From Bombardia bombarda (lineage: Eukaryota; Ascomycota; Sordariomycetes; Sordariales; Lasiosphaeriaceae), in contig JAULSR010000001.1 in NCBI GenBank assembly GCA_030512295.1, positions 9,819,001 through 9,883,000 of the forward strand: 64,000 nucleotides of DNA. The letters are read 5' to 3'. Under the pieces are notes generated by a model that made no database searches, was not told the origin of the DNA, and was given only the letters and a program-made list of their open reading frames with translations. Below, one piece after another: positions 46,478 to 56,803 of the stretch (its first letter is position 1; each line of letters opens with the position of its first letter). The translations under genes and the position numbers were made by a program.

Positions 46478-49400
46478 CTAATCAGTGGTTAACCGAGTAA
46501 GCCAACCGTAGAACAGTAAGGATTCCGACAGCGGTAATAATCGTAATTCCCACAATAGTTAAACAAGAAGCGGTACGAAAAACTATATTTAAAAAAGCAC
46601 TAAACACGTAAAATACCTAATCAAAGGTAGGACTACGAGTGCGAGATAGACTCTTTAACGTACGGGACAACTAAGACAAAGACTTTAAGGGTAGCCGAAA
46701 GAAAAGCTTTACGCTCTATTTAGCTATCTGCGTCCATTACGTATAACCCTAAGCACTAACCTCGCGAAGGACTTAGTAGTTAAAAAGAAAAGCTTTAACT
46801 CTAATTAATTACTTACATCCCTCGATAAAGACAATTACGATGGCGACTTTACGTACCAACGGCCGTATCATTAGCATTACCGACCGACCTAGCCTAGGAA
46901 AGTAAAAATTTCAACCCTATAGACGAAGACCAGGCTATAATAAAGAGATTTAACACCTACTTAATTAATTACTTCGAGATTTATAATAATTAAGAACTAT
47001 GAAACCACGCCCTATTTATAACCTTCCGATCCAATTTTATCAATTAGATAGAAAACCACTTTAAGACCTTCGATAAGACTCTCCGTGTTAACTTTAAACA
47101 TTTCCTCAAAGACTACGGCATTTACTTTAATAACGAAGGAATAATATTATAATAATTTATTATGTTAACTTAAAATAAAAAAGCTCCTAAATAACTTAAT
47201 AAAGAAGCTAAATAATATTACGAAAATAAAAGAAAAAAGTTTTAATTATATTATAATCTATACTTTTTTAAATTTAAAAGCATTATTATAAAAGCTTTTA
47301 TTTCGTTAAAGAAAAATAATACTATTAAAATTTAATTAAATATAATTATTATTAAAAACAAAATTTTCAATATATTTATATATTTAATTAATATAATACC
47401 GCGAATATTAGTAAACTTTATTAAAATATATAATAATAGCAACGAAAAATTCGGAAGCGAATTTTATAATATTTTAAACTTTAAAATTTAAATCTTTATA
47501 AATTTTTATAAAAAAGCCGCTATTTTATTTTATTTATATTATAAAGTATATTTAATTATATTAAAAAATAAAGCTAAATAGTTTTATTTTAACCGTTTAA
47601 TTCTTTTAAAAAATAATAACAAAAGTAATATAAAATATAATTCGAGCTATATAAATTAATATATATGTTAAACCTTTTAATATTATTGTTATTAATATAA
47701 AAACTAACTTTATAACGGAAAAATTTATCGATAACGCTTATAATATATTAATTAAAATTAAAGAAATTCTTATTAAAATCTATAATTTTATTAATAAATT
47801 AAAATAATATTATAAATAGATAAACATATAAAATTATTATAATAAACTTATAAAGTTTTAATATTATAAGCTTAAACGGCTTAATACTTATATTTTCTAT
47901 TTTCGAAATATATTTTAAAATATTTAATTTATTATTTTAATCCCTTTTTATTTAAAGTATATACAAAAGTAATATAAAAAAGCAATGATAAAAATATATA
48001 CCTTTAAAATAAAAAGATAAATATCTGAAGTTTTAAATATTTATAACGGCCCGAATAATTTAAAAATATTTAACCTTTTTCTTTAAAATAAAAATATAAT
48101 AAAAAAGTTATAAATAAACTAGCTTATATATATTACTTACACGTAACGAAAAAACTTATATAATTAAAATTAACGGTAAATTTATTATAATAATTTAACT
48201 ATTACCCCGACCTTTAAAGAGAGTAAAAGACTTTTTTTATAATAATAATAACCGCGATAATAAATAAACTCCTCTATAAAAAAAAACTTAAATATTAAAA
48301 CGGCAAAGACATCCCTTTAAATTAAAAAATAAAGCGAAGCCGAGTTCTAATATAAATATAATGATAATTAAAAGCATAAATCTTATAATAACCTACTTAA
48401 TAACGAAAAAAAATAAAGATTATAACTTAATAATCTAACTTCGTTAAAAAAAATTTTTTTTTAATAGCTAATAAACCGTTTTCCCTTTTTAGTTAAAAAA
48501 AAGTTAAAGCTTTTATTAAATAAAAAGTTTTTATATTTTAAAAGTATAACCCAAAGAAGCATAAAAAAAAATATTTTTAAATCACATATAATAAAAAAAA
48601 ATCAAAAGTAAAGAAACGGACTCTTTATATAAGAAATCCTAGCTTATATAAAAGTATAACGATTAAAATAAAAAACTAATATTGATATAAATAAAGCCTT
48701 ATAATTTAACAAGCGAATTAACGAATTTTAATTGCCCTAGCACCCTCTTTTATTCGGCAAAGAATAATAATATAATTTTAAATAAAAGCCGTTGTAACAA
48801 TTAGCCGGCTTATTTTATCGACCAGCTCATTAAAAAAAGAAGTTTCCTTTTCTTTCGTTCTTTATTATAGATAAGAAACAAACCTCCCCGGAGCTTTCGC
48901 AAGCAGAACTTTTGCTAGCTTAAGAAGAGTAAGTTTGAATAAATTTACCGTTACGAAAACGATAGCTAGACAGCGACGACGATGCCGAATTACGGACAAA
49001 GCGAGCGCGGACGATACGACCGACTTCGGAGCTAGTACGACTAATACGATAAAACTTTATACGCTTTAATAAAATAAGTAAGAAAAAAAACCTAAACCTT
49101 TCGGACGATTCGGGATCGACGAAAACCCTCTTAATAACGGCATCTAGCTTCGCTATCTAGGCTCGAGAAAATGGTATCTTCGATCCTCTTGACTCTAAGC
49201 TGCTTAAGAACTTCGAGGATATCTGTAAGTGACTCGCTAAGTTACGTGCAACCGCTTCGTTTCCCGAGTCTGTATACGAGGATTAACGTTTAATATATTT
49301 ATTCTGGTTACCCTTTATTCCGGCCATAGAAAGCTATCCCCGCCTAGCAATGATAATATAGTCTTCTACGACCGTTGAAGCTTTTAAATCACTCTCTAAT

Positions 49401-49800
49401 ACTTTATTCTCTTTAGTAAGGTTATTTTTAATATTGCTACTTTTTATTTAAGCTTTCCAAATAATTTAAATGCTAGTAAATTTAATATTCAGATTTAATT
49501 TAACCTTTTTTTTTCTTTAGCTTTAGCGTCTTAATCCTAGCTTTTAAAGATTTGATTTTTTTTCCTTCTAAGTTATTAAATAATAGTTTTTTTTATTGAA
49601 TTCTTTAATAATTTTCTAAATAAGTTATTAAGTATTTTTTTTATAAATATTATAATAATTTTTTATAGCGTTAAGTATCCGTTTAAAGTCCTTGCTTTAC
49701 TTTAGGGTATTTATAGTAATAAGTAACCTTTTAATTTTAAAATAAAAGGTATTTTTATTTTTAATATTATAAAGTTATTTAAAAGTTAAAAGGAAGTTTT
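46478..49800 (+). mobile_element. degraded internal region of an LTR element, partly unclassified
   Basis: The first 700 bp is less AT-rich and can be read, across stops, as a gag-like frame at about 46900-47150 (DEDQAIIKRFNTYLINYFE, then RSNFIN and KTFDKTLRVNFKHFLKDYG). From about 47160 to 48700 it is strongly AT-rich with only faint open stretches. At 48700-49350 GC content rises again (Arg/Asp-rich open segments) without a family I recognise. Interpretation as one element is inference from the LTR at 46230-46477. Confidence 0.45.
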
Positions 49801-50021
49801 TATAAGAGAAGGCAGGTACGCCTAATCAAGGTGGTCACAATGAAGATAACTAAGAAGGCGAGCAATGACTAGTATTAGCGTAAGACTTCAACCTGGCCCT
49901 CGCAACGGGAGGTGGGCGAGGGCCGCTGCTTATATACAAAGATGGTGGGATAACTGGCATGTGCTTGGGGACGCTTCTAGGCGAGCACGTGCTTGGGGAT
50001 ATCCTTGGGAATGTCCTTACA
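49801..50021 (-). mobile_element. 3' LTR of gypsy element G4
   Basis: Same family as 38045-38260, reversed. The first base pairs TGTAAG are mutated to TATAAG on the left edge; the right edge is CTTACA. A G-rich polypurine tract of nine G on the minus strand lies two to three bases outside it (50026-50038), as expected for the primer of plus-strand synthesis beside a 3' LTR. Confidence 0.82.
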
Positions 50022-50661
50022 ATTATCCCCCCCCCGTAGGTCGACGTCCTCGTCGATCCTTAACTTCCCGGCCTTCCTCTTCTAGTCGTTCCACTTCCTG
50101 TGCCTTTATTTTGCTTTCTTCTCGTATCTCTGGAGCACCCTTTATACGTTGGCCAAATGTTCCCTAGGTTCCTAGGTGTTATACTCAGCGGGCTACCCTG
50201 CCCACTTGATTAGGAACTTTCTTTGCTTTCCTTCATCTTTATGCTCCACGATGTTTTTTATTTCCCACTTTTTTTTTCCTTCGACCAGCTCTGGTAGTAG
50301 TAGCACCTTCTATCCTTCGGCTATTAACCACTCCTTTAATAAGGAGATAGGGAAAATATTATAAAGTCGGGCATATTTAGCCGGTAGCTGGATCTTATAT
50401 GCCTGCGTGCCGATCCTTTCGGTAACCTTAACCGGGATAAATTTTAGTATTAGCTTCCTTCCGGTTTTAAAGCGGAAGTTTTATATAAAAAGTCTAACTA
50501 TTTCTTTTACTTTAAATTTAATTTATTAATGCTATACGTCGTAATATTTTTTTTATAAATTTATAACTTTTTATTAATAATAATATATCTTTTCCTTTAA
50601 ATGGGTTAACTTGTTTAACTATTTATAAACCTTTTATACCTTTAATTATATAAAAAATATA
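50022..50661 (-). mobile_element. gypsy element G4: integrase C-terminus and chromodomain
   Basis: Read on the minus strand from about 50640 to 50030, the frame gives an integrase end (EGD-like KGKDILLLIKSYKF, ARLYNIFPISLLKEW) followed by a chromodomain (KKWEIKNIVEHKDE, then KFLIKWAG and REHLAN) and a charged tail. The chromodomain places G4 among chromoviruses. Few stops are seen near the LTR and more to the right. The rest of pol is missing beyond pogo copy J. Confidence 0.8.
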
Positions 50662-50663
50662 TA

Positions 50664-52508
50664 ACGTGGTTTATAAGCGACCCGCGTATATAAGCGACCC
50701 GCGCACTTTTAGACCGCGTCGTAACCTTTTGATCTTAATACGCGATTTTTCCATAACAACATAATGTCTATACAAATAAAAAAAGGCAGATTTATTTTTG
50801 TTATTAAGGCACTTCGTATAATAAAAAAAATGTCAATCCGACTCGCTACAAAGACGTACAACGTCCTTAAAACCACCCTCCGCGACCGAATAAAGAGCTA
50901 CACTCCAAAGGCTAATAAACGTAATGCCTAGCATAATTTAACCTTAATTAAAGAAAAGACCCTTCTATAATATATATTTAATTTAAATACGCGAGGATTT
51001 CCGCCCCGGATTAACGATATGCAAGATATAGCCAATCTCCTCCGCAAGACGCGTAGCGCGGAGCCAGTCGGCAAATAGTGGCCATATAACTTTATACAAC
51101 GCCGCTTCGAGCTTAAAACGCGTTTTTTACATATATACGACTTTTAAAAGGCTTTTTACGAAAATTTTAACTTAATAAATGTATAGTTTCGATTTGTAAT
51201 TAATATACGAGCGAAATATAATAATTAAAATTACGATTTTTATAATTTCGATAAAATAAATTTTATAATAAAAATTATTTGTAATAATATAATCATTATA
51301 TATATAAATCGATACGGCCGAAATAAGCAATTTTAGCCTAGCAATCGGGAATAGGCGACAACGATTAAATATATAAATAACGACGGCTTCGTATTACTAC
51401 TATTTTTAATTTTATAAGGTATTAACTATCTTACTTTTTAATATATCGAATATAGCTTTTTCTTCCTTTAAATAATTAAAACTTCGATAAATAATTAAAC
51501 GGATAATAATATAGCTTTAGATTAGATTTAATATTTTAATAAATATATTATTAGCCGGTAAGTAAGTATATATCGGATAATTATTTTAAACGGTTATAAA
51601 AACTATTTATCGGCCTAATTCGAAAAATTTTATAAAAAGAAAAATATTATTATTCTTTACCTCCTTATATATTTTTTATATATTATTTAACCCTTAGATA
51701 TTAATTATTTTAATATATTAAAGCGGATATACGGCCGAAAATTAAAGGCTTTTATTAAAGCTTATATTAACTATATTATTAAAACCGAGTTCTTTCTTAC
51801 GTTTAAAGCTATTTATTTTAATATTATAATAGCCGAAAATATCCAGGCTAATTTCCAAAAAGCTAGCCTAATACCGTACAACTTTAAACTATTTTATTAA
51901 AGCTTAATATTAAACTACGAACGTTAATACCGACTAGACTACCCTTTTTAAAGGCCGACCTATAAATCTCTTAGACACTACATAACCCTTTTAAAGCCGT
52001 TTCGCAATTAAAATATATATAGCACCGTATTATTAAACATTAAAAAAGCTCTCCAACTAGTGTTTTTTTAACTGTAAAGTAATTAACGAAAGGTATAAAG
52101 CTAATTATTTACGAGATGACCCTTTTGTAGGAGGAGGTTCGGACATTTCGTAAGGTTAATAAAGCTTTTATAAAGCGTCGGAAAGCTAAAAAAACACGCG
52201 TACGAGCTAGGGGGGTATTTATTATAAAAAATACGCTTAGTTTAATTAAATAAAAAAACACTGCACAGTAATAGTTAAGTAAAAAGTTAGTAGAAGGGGG
52301 TGTTGTATAAGCTGGGCTATCGGGTTTACGACGTTATAAAAAGTGCAGCAAAACTAGGCATAATATACGAACCTGCTAGGAGGCTGAAGAGACTTTAGAA
52401 GAAAAGAATGTAATTGAATGTAACTAATTTTCTTATGTTGTTGTGGAGTAATTGAGTTAGGAGGTTGCGACGTGGTCTGAAAGTGCGCGGGTCGCTTATA
52501 AACCACGT
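50664..52508 (+). mobile_element. pogo/Fot1-type transposon, copy J (1845 bp, both ends present)
   Basis: Flanked by TA at 50662-50663 and 52509-52510. The transposase reads from ATG 50764: an HTH_psq segment (KMSIRLATKTYNVLKTTLRD), Tc5-type HTH (GFPPRINDMQDMANLLRKTR), then the DDE domain and a C-terminal zinc-knuckle region, broken by stops. Length equals that of copy B. Two GCGACCCGCGC-type units occur at the 5' end and one at the 3' end. Confidence 0.88.
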
Positions 52509-52510
52509 TA

Positions 52511-53232
52511 AGTGTTTTTTATTAAATTATATGCTTTTTTAAAGAGTTAAATATTAAGCTATTACTTTTTATATTTTTTATAATCTTAGCTTCGTTTATA
52601 TTATATTTATTAATAGGGTTAATAATTTAAATAATAAGGTTAATTAAACGTTAAAATTAAATAGTAATTACCTTGAATGTAATATTATTAATACGCTAAA
52701 AATTAATTAAACGGTTACGTTTAATCTTAATTTTTAAATGCTTTTTAATAAAGTTATTAACTTATAACTTTCCTAGCTTCTTTTTCTTATTTATAATATT
52801 AAATATATAATTATCGATTTCATAAATTTAAATGTACGTAATAAAAAAGCTAAAAGCTTCTTAAGTTATAACCTAAGTGGTTAAGTGTTTCTCGTAAGTT
52901 AAAGAAAGATATTGCTAGCTTTAAGCAGTTATTTAGTGTAGTTTAGAGTTATTAATACGGTCCTAGAGGGTGGTTTTAGGGATACCTTAGTTAAGGGCGG
53001 CCCGGCGGATAGATTGACCTCTAGCGATAGTATGGAGGGCTTGTTTGAGGTCGTAATTGGTATATCGAGCTATTGTTATATAAATAAGCGATTCTGAAAA
53101 TTTAATAGTAATCAGAGTAAAATTAGTGGAGGAGTTGTACGTTAAAATGGCGGTATAAGTATGCGGAGTGGCCGGATTTATGTGGCCGGAATGGGGGGTG
53201 GCCGGAATGGGTATACCAGACGTTATGTGCAC
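52511..53232 (-). pseudogene. relic of a second pogo-type transposase (N-terminal part)
   Basis: On the minus strand, from about 53090 down, NYDLKQALHTIARGQSIRRA is followed by ALN-stop-GIPKTTL-stop-DRI, a psq-type helix-turn-helix with Gln codons turned into stops. A Tc5-type HTH follows (LSLTYEKHLTT, VITQEA, KKKKLGKLxVNNFIKK) and a run towards the first catalytic Asp (PINKYNINE). The catalytic domain is absent; pogo copy J lies there. It differs from the nine-copy family. Short direct repeats of GTGGCCGGAATG at about 53169-53210 may be part of its terminal region. Confidence 0.7.
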
Positions 53233-53307
53233 ATAGTTGGAGAAGCCCCTAACGAAGCAACCATGGTCGGCGAGGTGTTACTACTGCTGAAGACGTATCC
53301 GAGGGGC

Positions 53308-53316
53308 TATAAAAGG
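53308..53316 (+). promoter_or_regulatory. candidate TATA box CTATAAAAG
   Basis: It lies about 95 bp before the first ATG of the 53410 reading frame and inside the last transposon-like flank. It could drive a truncated transcript of that frame, but it also fits a leftover host promoter element. Confidence 0.3.
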
Positions 53317-53409
53317 GCGCTTAACTAGGCATTCACAGCCTTCCCGAAGGACGTTAGCTTCAACAACGGTCTGTCGGCTCCGCAACCCGATTATGTTGAA
53401 GGGCTCGGG

Positions 53410-54114
53410 ATGGAAGAATACCGCCCGCTCCCGGTCGACAAGCATGTCAACGGAGCTGTTCTCTACAAGGATAACCCCCGTTCCGTAACGCTACCGCACC
53501 TGGCCGGAGAGTGGAAGGGCCCCGGAGGAGATATGAGAGAAGTGACGTTACAGAGTGGCTATGACGGAGCAGCACTCGTCTACGCTCGGAACCAGGCCCT
53601 TACCTACCAGGGAAAGTCTGACCCCCCTGGACACGCAAGCATCACGACCTTCACCACGAATGGTACCCACCTCAACTTTTACGCGCACTACGCGACCCCA
53701 GCCAGAGACGGCACGCTTGAATATCACCAGTTCCCTATCAAGTCGACGAATTTGGTCAACTCTCACGGAGAACACAAGGAAGGCCGAAGAGGACTCAGGA
53801 ACGAACAGGACCACGCAAAGAGACAGTCACAAGCGCTGAGAGACCAGCTGAAGGAGCACTACAAGAAGCAACGCGGTGGTGGCCTCCATCCTGTCGCTAC
53901 AGGAGTGCCGTCCCTGCCTGTACCAGGCACTGAGCCACCAAATGCGTATGAGGACGAGGACGACTACGAAGTTGTCAAAGACAAGCCCCACTCCAAGCAT
54001 TCGTCATCGAAATCATTACACCATAGCCATAGCAGCGAAAGCAAACGAAAAGCTTCGTCCTCACAATCATCTCACGGATCTTCCGGACATGTCAGCAAGC
54101 ACAGAAGCTACTAG
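53410..54114 (+). CDS. conserved fungal protein fragment, possible PD-(D/E)XK nuclease-like fold
   Basis: Open for 234 codons from ATG 53410. The same frame is open back to 53329 and reads like protein before the ATG (FPKDVSFNNGLSAPQPDYVE), so the gene may have lost its N-terminal part at the border of the transposon block. I do not recognise a named family with certainty. The order PQPD (before the ATG), then LAGEWKG, then YDGAALVYARNQAL resembles the D..ExK core of PD-(D/E)XK folds; this is inference. A basic, helix-forming stretch (EGRRGLRNEQDHAKRQSQAL, RDQLKEHYKKQ) follows, and the last 70 residues are Ser/His/Lys-rich and probably disordered. If the acidic Asp lies before the ATG, the short form would lack it. 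Confidence 0.55.
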   Translation: MEEYRPLPVDKHVNGAVLYKDNPRSVTLPHLAGEWKGPGGDMREVTLQSGYDGAALVYARNQALTYQGKSDPPGHASITTFTTNGTHLNFYAHYATPARDGTLEYHQFPIKSTNLVNSHGEHKEGRRGLRNEQDHAKRQSQALRDQLKEHYKKQRGGGLHPVATGVPSLPVPGTEPPNAYEDEDDYEVVKDKPHSKHSSSKSLHHSHSSESKRKASSSQSSHGSSGHVSKHRSY

Positions 54115-54249
54115 AAGAAGGACCCTACGACAGGACGATATTACCATAAGCATTCCAATAGTACCAAGTCATAGCTAGACAACGAAGATAAAGGAAACGG
54201 ATACTAAGAATACGGTCTCTGGGACATCGACCATGAAGGAGGGGAAACC

Positions 54250-54718
54250 TGTTACAACCTGCCAAGTCGTAGCAATGTTGTAAGCACGTGACCACGGTTG
54301 GTCACGCAGTCACAACAAACCACGAGGTCAGGAGTGACCACAAGACAATTAACCGCGGGGCAATGGCACCGAAACAAATAGCACCAGACCTACAGGCAAG
54401 AAGACACTGGACGACCAGGTGGTGATGGCACCTGGGATGGCACCTGTGATGCGGTGTCTCAAGCGAGTCACCGGACACAGCTCCCAGCAGGCTCGGCCTG
54501 TTACTCGAGAAGTATTTAATCGCAGCGAGTTTCCCTCGCTGCTCACCAGTCTTTACCTAAATAGCTTTCAATCTAAGTCTTTATCTAATTCTCAGAGAAA
54601 GAGGCAACACGCCTTACGCTACCCTTATCGCCCAGCGCAGCCTAACTTTCTGCCAACATAAACCCTTCACCAACAGACCCTTACCCTAACGTACCAGAGT
54701 AAGAGTCTGGGCGTAACA
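54250..54718. mobile_element. intact solo LTR (469 bp), same family as the G3 LTR
   Basis: Runs TGTTACAACC to GGGCGTAACA, with little sign of C-to-T decay. The mutated LTR at 43473-43799 matches along most of its length but lacks about 140 bp of the middle (the GATGGCACCTGGGATGGCAC part). No 5-bp target duplication is seen (AAACC against GCGCA), so either a recombination or a mis-placed edge must be considered. Confidence 0.8.
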
Positions 54719-55539
54719 GCGCACTACTGTAGCTATTATAGTTGCTGGGATGCACGTAATTGTAGGTGTGGATCCAAGGGGTAGGGTGGGAGTAACTAGC
54801 GAGGATGAAGGGTGTCACGTGGTCCCACGCAGGCCTTTAACCCGGACCCTAAAAATCGTCTTTTTTGGTGGTTCTGAACACGGGTTTTTCGTTGGGTCCT
54901 CAGACCAGTTGGCGGGCTTTTTCAGGGGGGCGTGGTGGTTGTTAGGGAGGCGCGCGCGCAACAACTGGTCTGAGCACCTAAGATTACTTTAAGGATGGCC
55001 TTACAGGAAAGCAAGTCTGCCACACATACCGTTTGCGTGGCCAACTATGCCCGGCGAGAGCTGTCGATCGTAAATACGGATAGGAAGCTCAGCTGCATGG
55101 CGCTCCAGTAGCCCCTTTTCAGAAGCGTCCAGCTAGAATAGATAGGATAATTCTGTCACAAGCGTAATCATAAGAACAGCAGCAAAACAACGAGATCAAG
55201 CATGAGGCAGTGGCAGGTGATTGATAGCAAATACTATTAATTGTTCGATATAATTTCAGAAATATATGTAACGCATATTCAGCCTCTGGCTCCCATGAAT
55301 AGCTTAATACCATGTTTATAGTGTGGACAATAGGCTAATATGCCCAACATTCCGGCACTTCACTCCTTGGTATACATGTAGCCAAAATTGTGGGGTGCAT
55401 ATAAGTTGCCCTGGTTGTGTTTGCCGCCTTGCTTAAGATCCCGGTTTCCTTGTATGTCGGAACCATTTAGCTTCGTCCGTCTGCACATTGAACGTGGACT
55501 TTATCAACAGACAGCAACTAGAGGTTAAGAAAAGTCACG
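54719..55539. other. intergenic region upstream of the AA9 gene
   Basis: No supported gene. It contains the 13-bp inverted repeat at 54899-54974 and a TATA-like CATATAAG at 55398-55405, about 135 bp before the AA9 start codon. Confidence 0.5.
54899..54974. repeat. 13-bp perfect inverted repeat around a 50-bp core
   Basis: CTCAGACCAGTTG at 54899-54911 is matched by its exact reverse complement at 54962-54974. The core is GT/GGG-rich and ends in a GC alternation (CGCGCGCGC). It could be a tiny non-autonomous transposon or a hairpin; no flanking duplication was seen. Confidence 0.6.
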
Positions 55540-56390
55540 ATGCTCCTATATGTGTGGTTCCTGACCATGGCAGCAACTGCCAGGGCTCACTGTCAGTTCC
55601 AATGGATTGCAGAACATGTTTCAAACTGATGGTCATGGTACAGTCCCAGCTGACACTGGATTATTTAGACAAGTTCCCACGACTGGTGATAGGAGGGCAG
55701 GCGGAGACGGCCGACTGGGTCTCTGTTCGCTTAACGAAGATTACCAATGCAAGGGACAATGGGGCCGTCTCGGATGTCAACAGTGCAGACATGCGTTGTT
55801 TCCAGGGAAGTCCAGGAAAGTCCACCGCCACAGTTACGGCGGGCGAACCCCTTGGCTTCGTGGCTTCGTCGGGAATCATGCATTTTGGTCCCTGCCAGTT
55901 CTACATGGCCCGCGTGCCCGAAGAAAAGGATATCAACACGTGGGAAGCCGCGGGCAATGTGTGGTTTAAAGCAGGCAGTATCAGTGCTGTCCAGACGGGT
56001 GGCGCTCTTAGTGGCTCTGAGGCAACCTGGCCTACCTATCGTATGTCCCACTTTCCTTCCATCAGTCTGTTTTATTGTTCATATTCTGGCACCTAACCAT
56101 TTCGCTCAGACAAGAAGCAAGTGAGCTTTACGATTCCCAAGAACATACCCAGTGGCCGGTATCTTGTCCGCGTCGAGAGCATCGCACTGCATCTGGCGCA
56201 AAACCCTGGTGGCGCCCAGTTTTACATCAGCTGTGGACAGGTGAATGTTACAGGAGGAGGAACCGGCACTCCCGGTCCCTTAGTTGCATTTCCTGGTGCG
56301 TACAAAGCCAATGATCCAGGTCTGATATGGCCCAACTCTCCGCCGCGGACTAGTTATACGGCGCCTGGACCCGCAGTCTGGGAGGGCTGA
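55540..56390 (+). CDS. AA9 lytic polysaccharide monooxygenase (secreted)
   Basis: Copper-dependent oxidase cutting cellulose or related glucans outside the cell. Exons 55540-55591, 55669-56040 and 56110-56390 give 234 aa; introns are 77 and 69 bp. The start was chosen because it gives a short signal peptide MLLYVWFLTMAATARA and, after splicing, a mature N-terminus HYKFPRLV whose His1 is the first copper ligand of the histidine brace. Further family features: NGAVSDVNSADMRCF, a second His in SGIMHFGPCQFYMARVP, SFTIPKNIPSGRYLVRVESI, ALH, and the axial-Tyr region GGAQFYISCGQVNV. Cysteines in MRCF, GPCQ and ISCGQ can make the usual disulfides. There is no carbohydrate-binding module; the length is typical for single-domain AA9. 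It lies between the LTR and a tRNA gene. Confidence 0.92.
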
Positions 56391-56629
56391 AAGGCTTGTA
56401 TACCAGTCAACCGAGTCATCCTGTTTGTGCTTGCGAGCTTCATAGGAGAGGCTGTTAATACCCAGGTTGTCCCATAGTCTAATGAGAATACGAGAAGATT
56501 GCCGATTTCTCATTTTTTTATGATATTTTTTTATGATCTGTTTGCGATACCTTCTCAACCTCCCCTACTTAATCTTAGGGAGCGGATCAACCGGCATCAA
56601 TCACTACGGTGGATGTCCACATCTACAAT

Positions 56630-56717
56630 TCTTCCGTAGTATAGTGGTCAGTATATGAGCTTGTCATCTGCCAAGTTCGACATCGCTCGGGACCCGGGTT
56701 CAATTCCCGGCGGGAGA
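56630..56717 (+). tRNA. tRNA-Asp (GTC) with a 17-nt intron
   Basis: The acceptor arms TCTTCCG and CGGGAGA pair over seven bases with one G-U. The D-arm region TAGTATAGTGGTCAGTAT is typical of tRNA-Asp. The anticodon stem GAGC/GCTC encloses a loop TTGTCA-C with anticodon GTC, interrupted one base 3' of the anticodon by a 17-nt intron. The T-arm CCGGG-TTCAATT-CCCGG is perfect. The T-rich stretch just after the gene (TTATTCTTTTT) fits RNA polymerase III termination. Confidence 0.92.
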
Positions 56718-56803
56718 GATCAATTATTCTTTTTCATCTTCTTGAAAATCAACCCTACTTTTGTGTATTTCCAACCTGACCAAGCTAGACCCTCTTTATC
56801 AAC

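Larger units (their letters stand above)
20412..53240. repeat. large AT-rich, RIP-like transposon block
   Basis: From about 20.4 to 53.2 kb the sequence changes abruptly to very AT-rich DNA full of TA steps. Recognisable transposase, gag and reverse-transcriptase frames contain many TAA/TAG codons where Gln or Trp is expected. That is the signature of C-to-T change at CpA on both strands (RIP). Nested pogo and gypsy elements fill most of it and no host gene was seen. Both edges are sharp, with normal genes within a few hundred bases. Confidence 0.9.

Noticed and set aside
46478..46500. Primer-binding site after the TGTTGG-family LTR
   Set aside because: The sequence GTGGTTAACCGAG is suggestive, but I could not match it to a tRNA 3' end with confidence.
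49865..50167. 100-codon Arg-rich frame
   Set aside because: It lies across the G4 LTR and polypurine tract; the opposite strand carries real integrase/chromodomain sequence.
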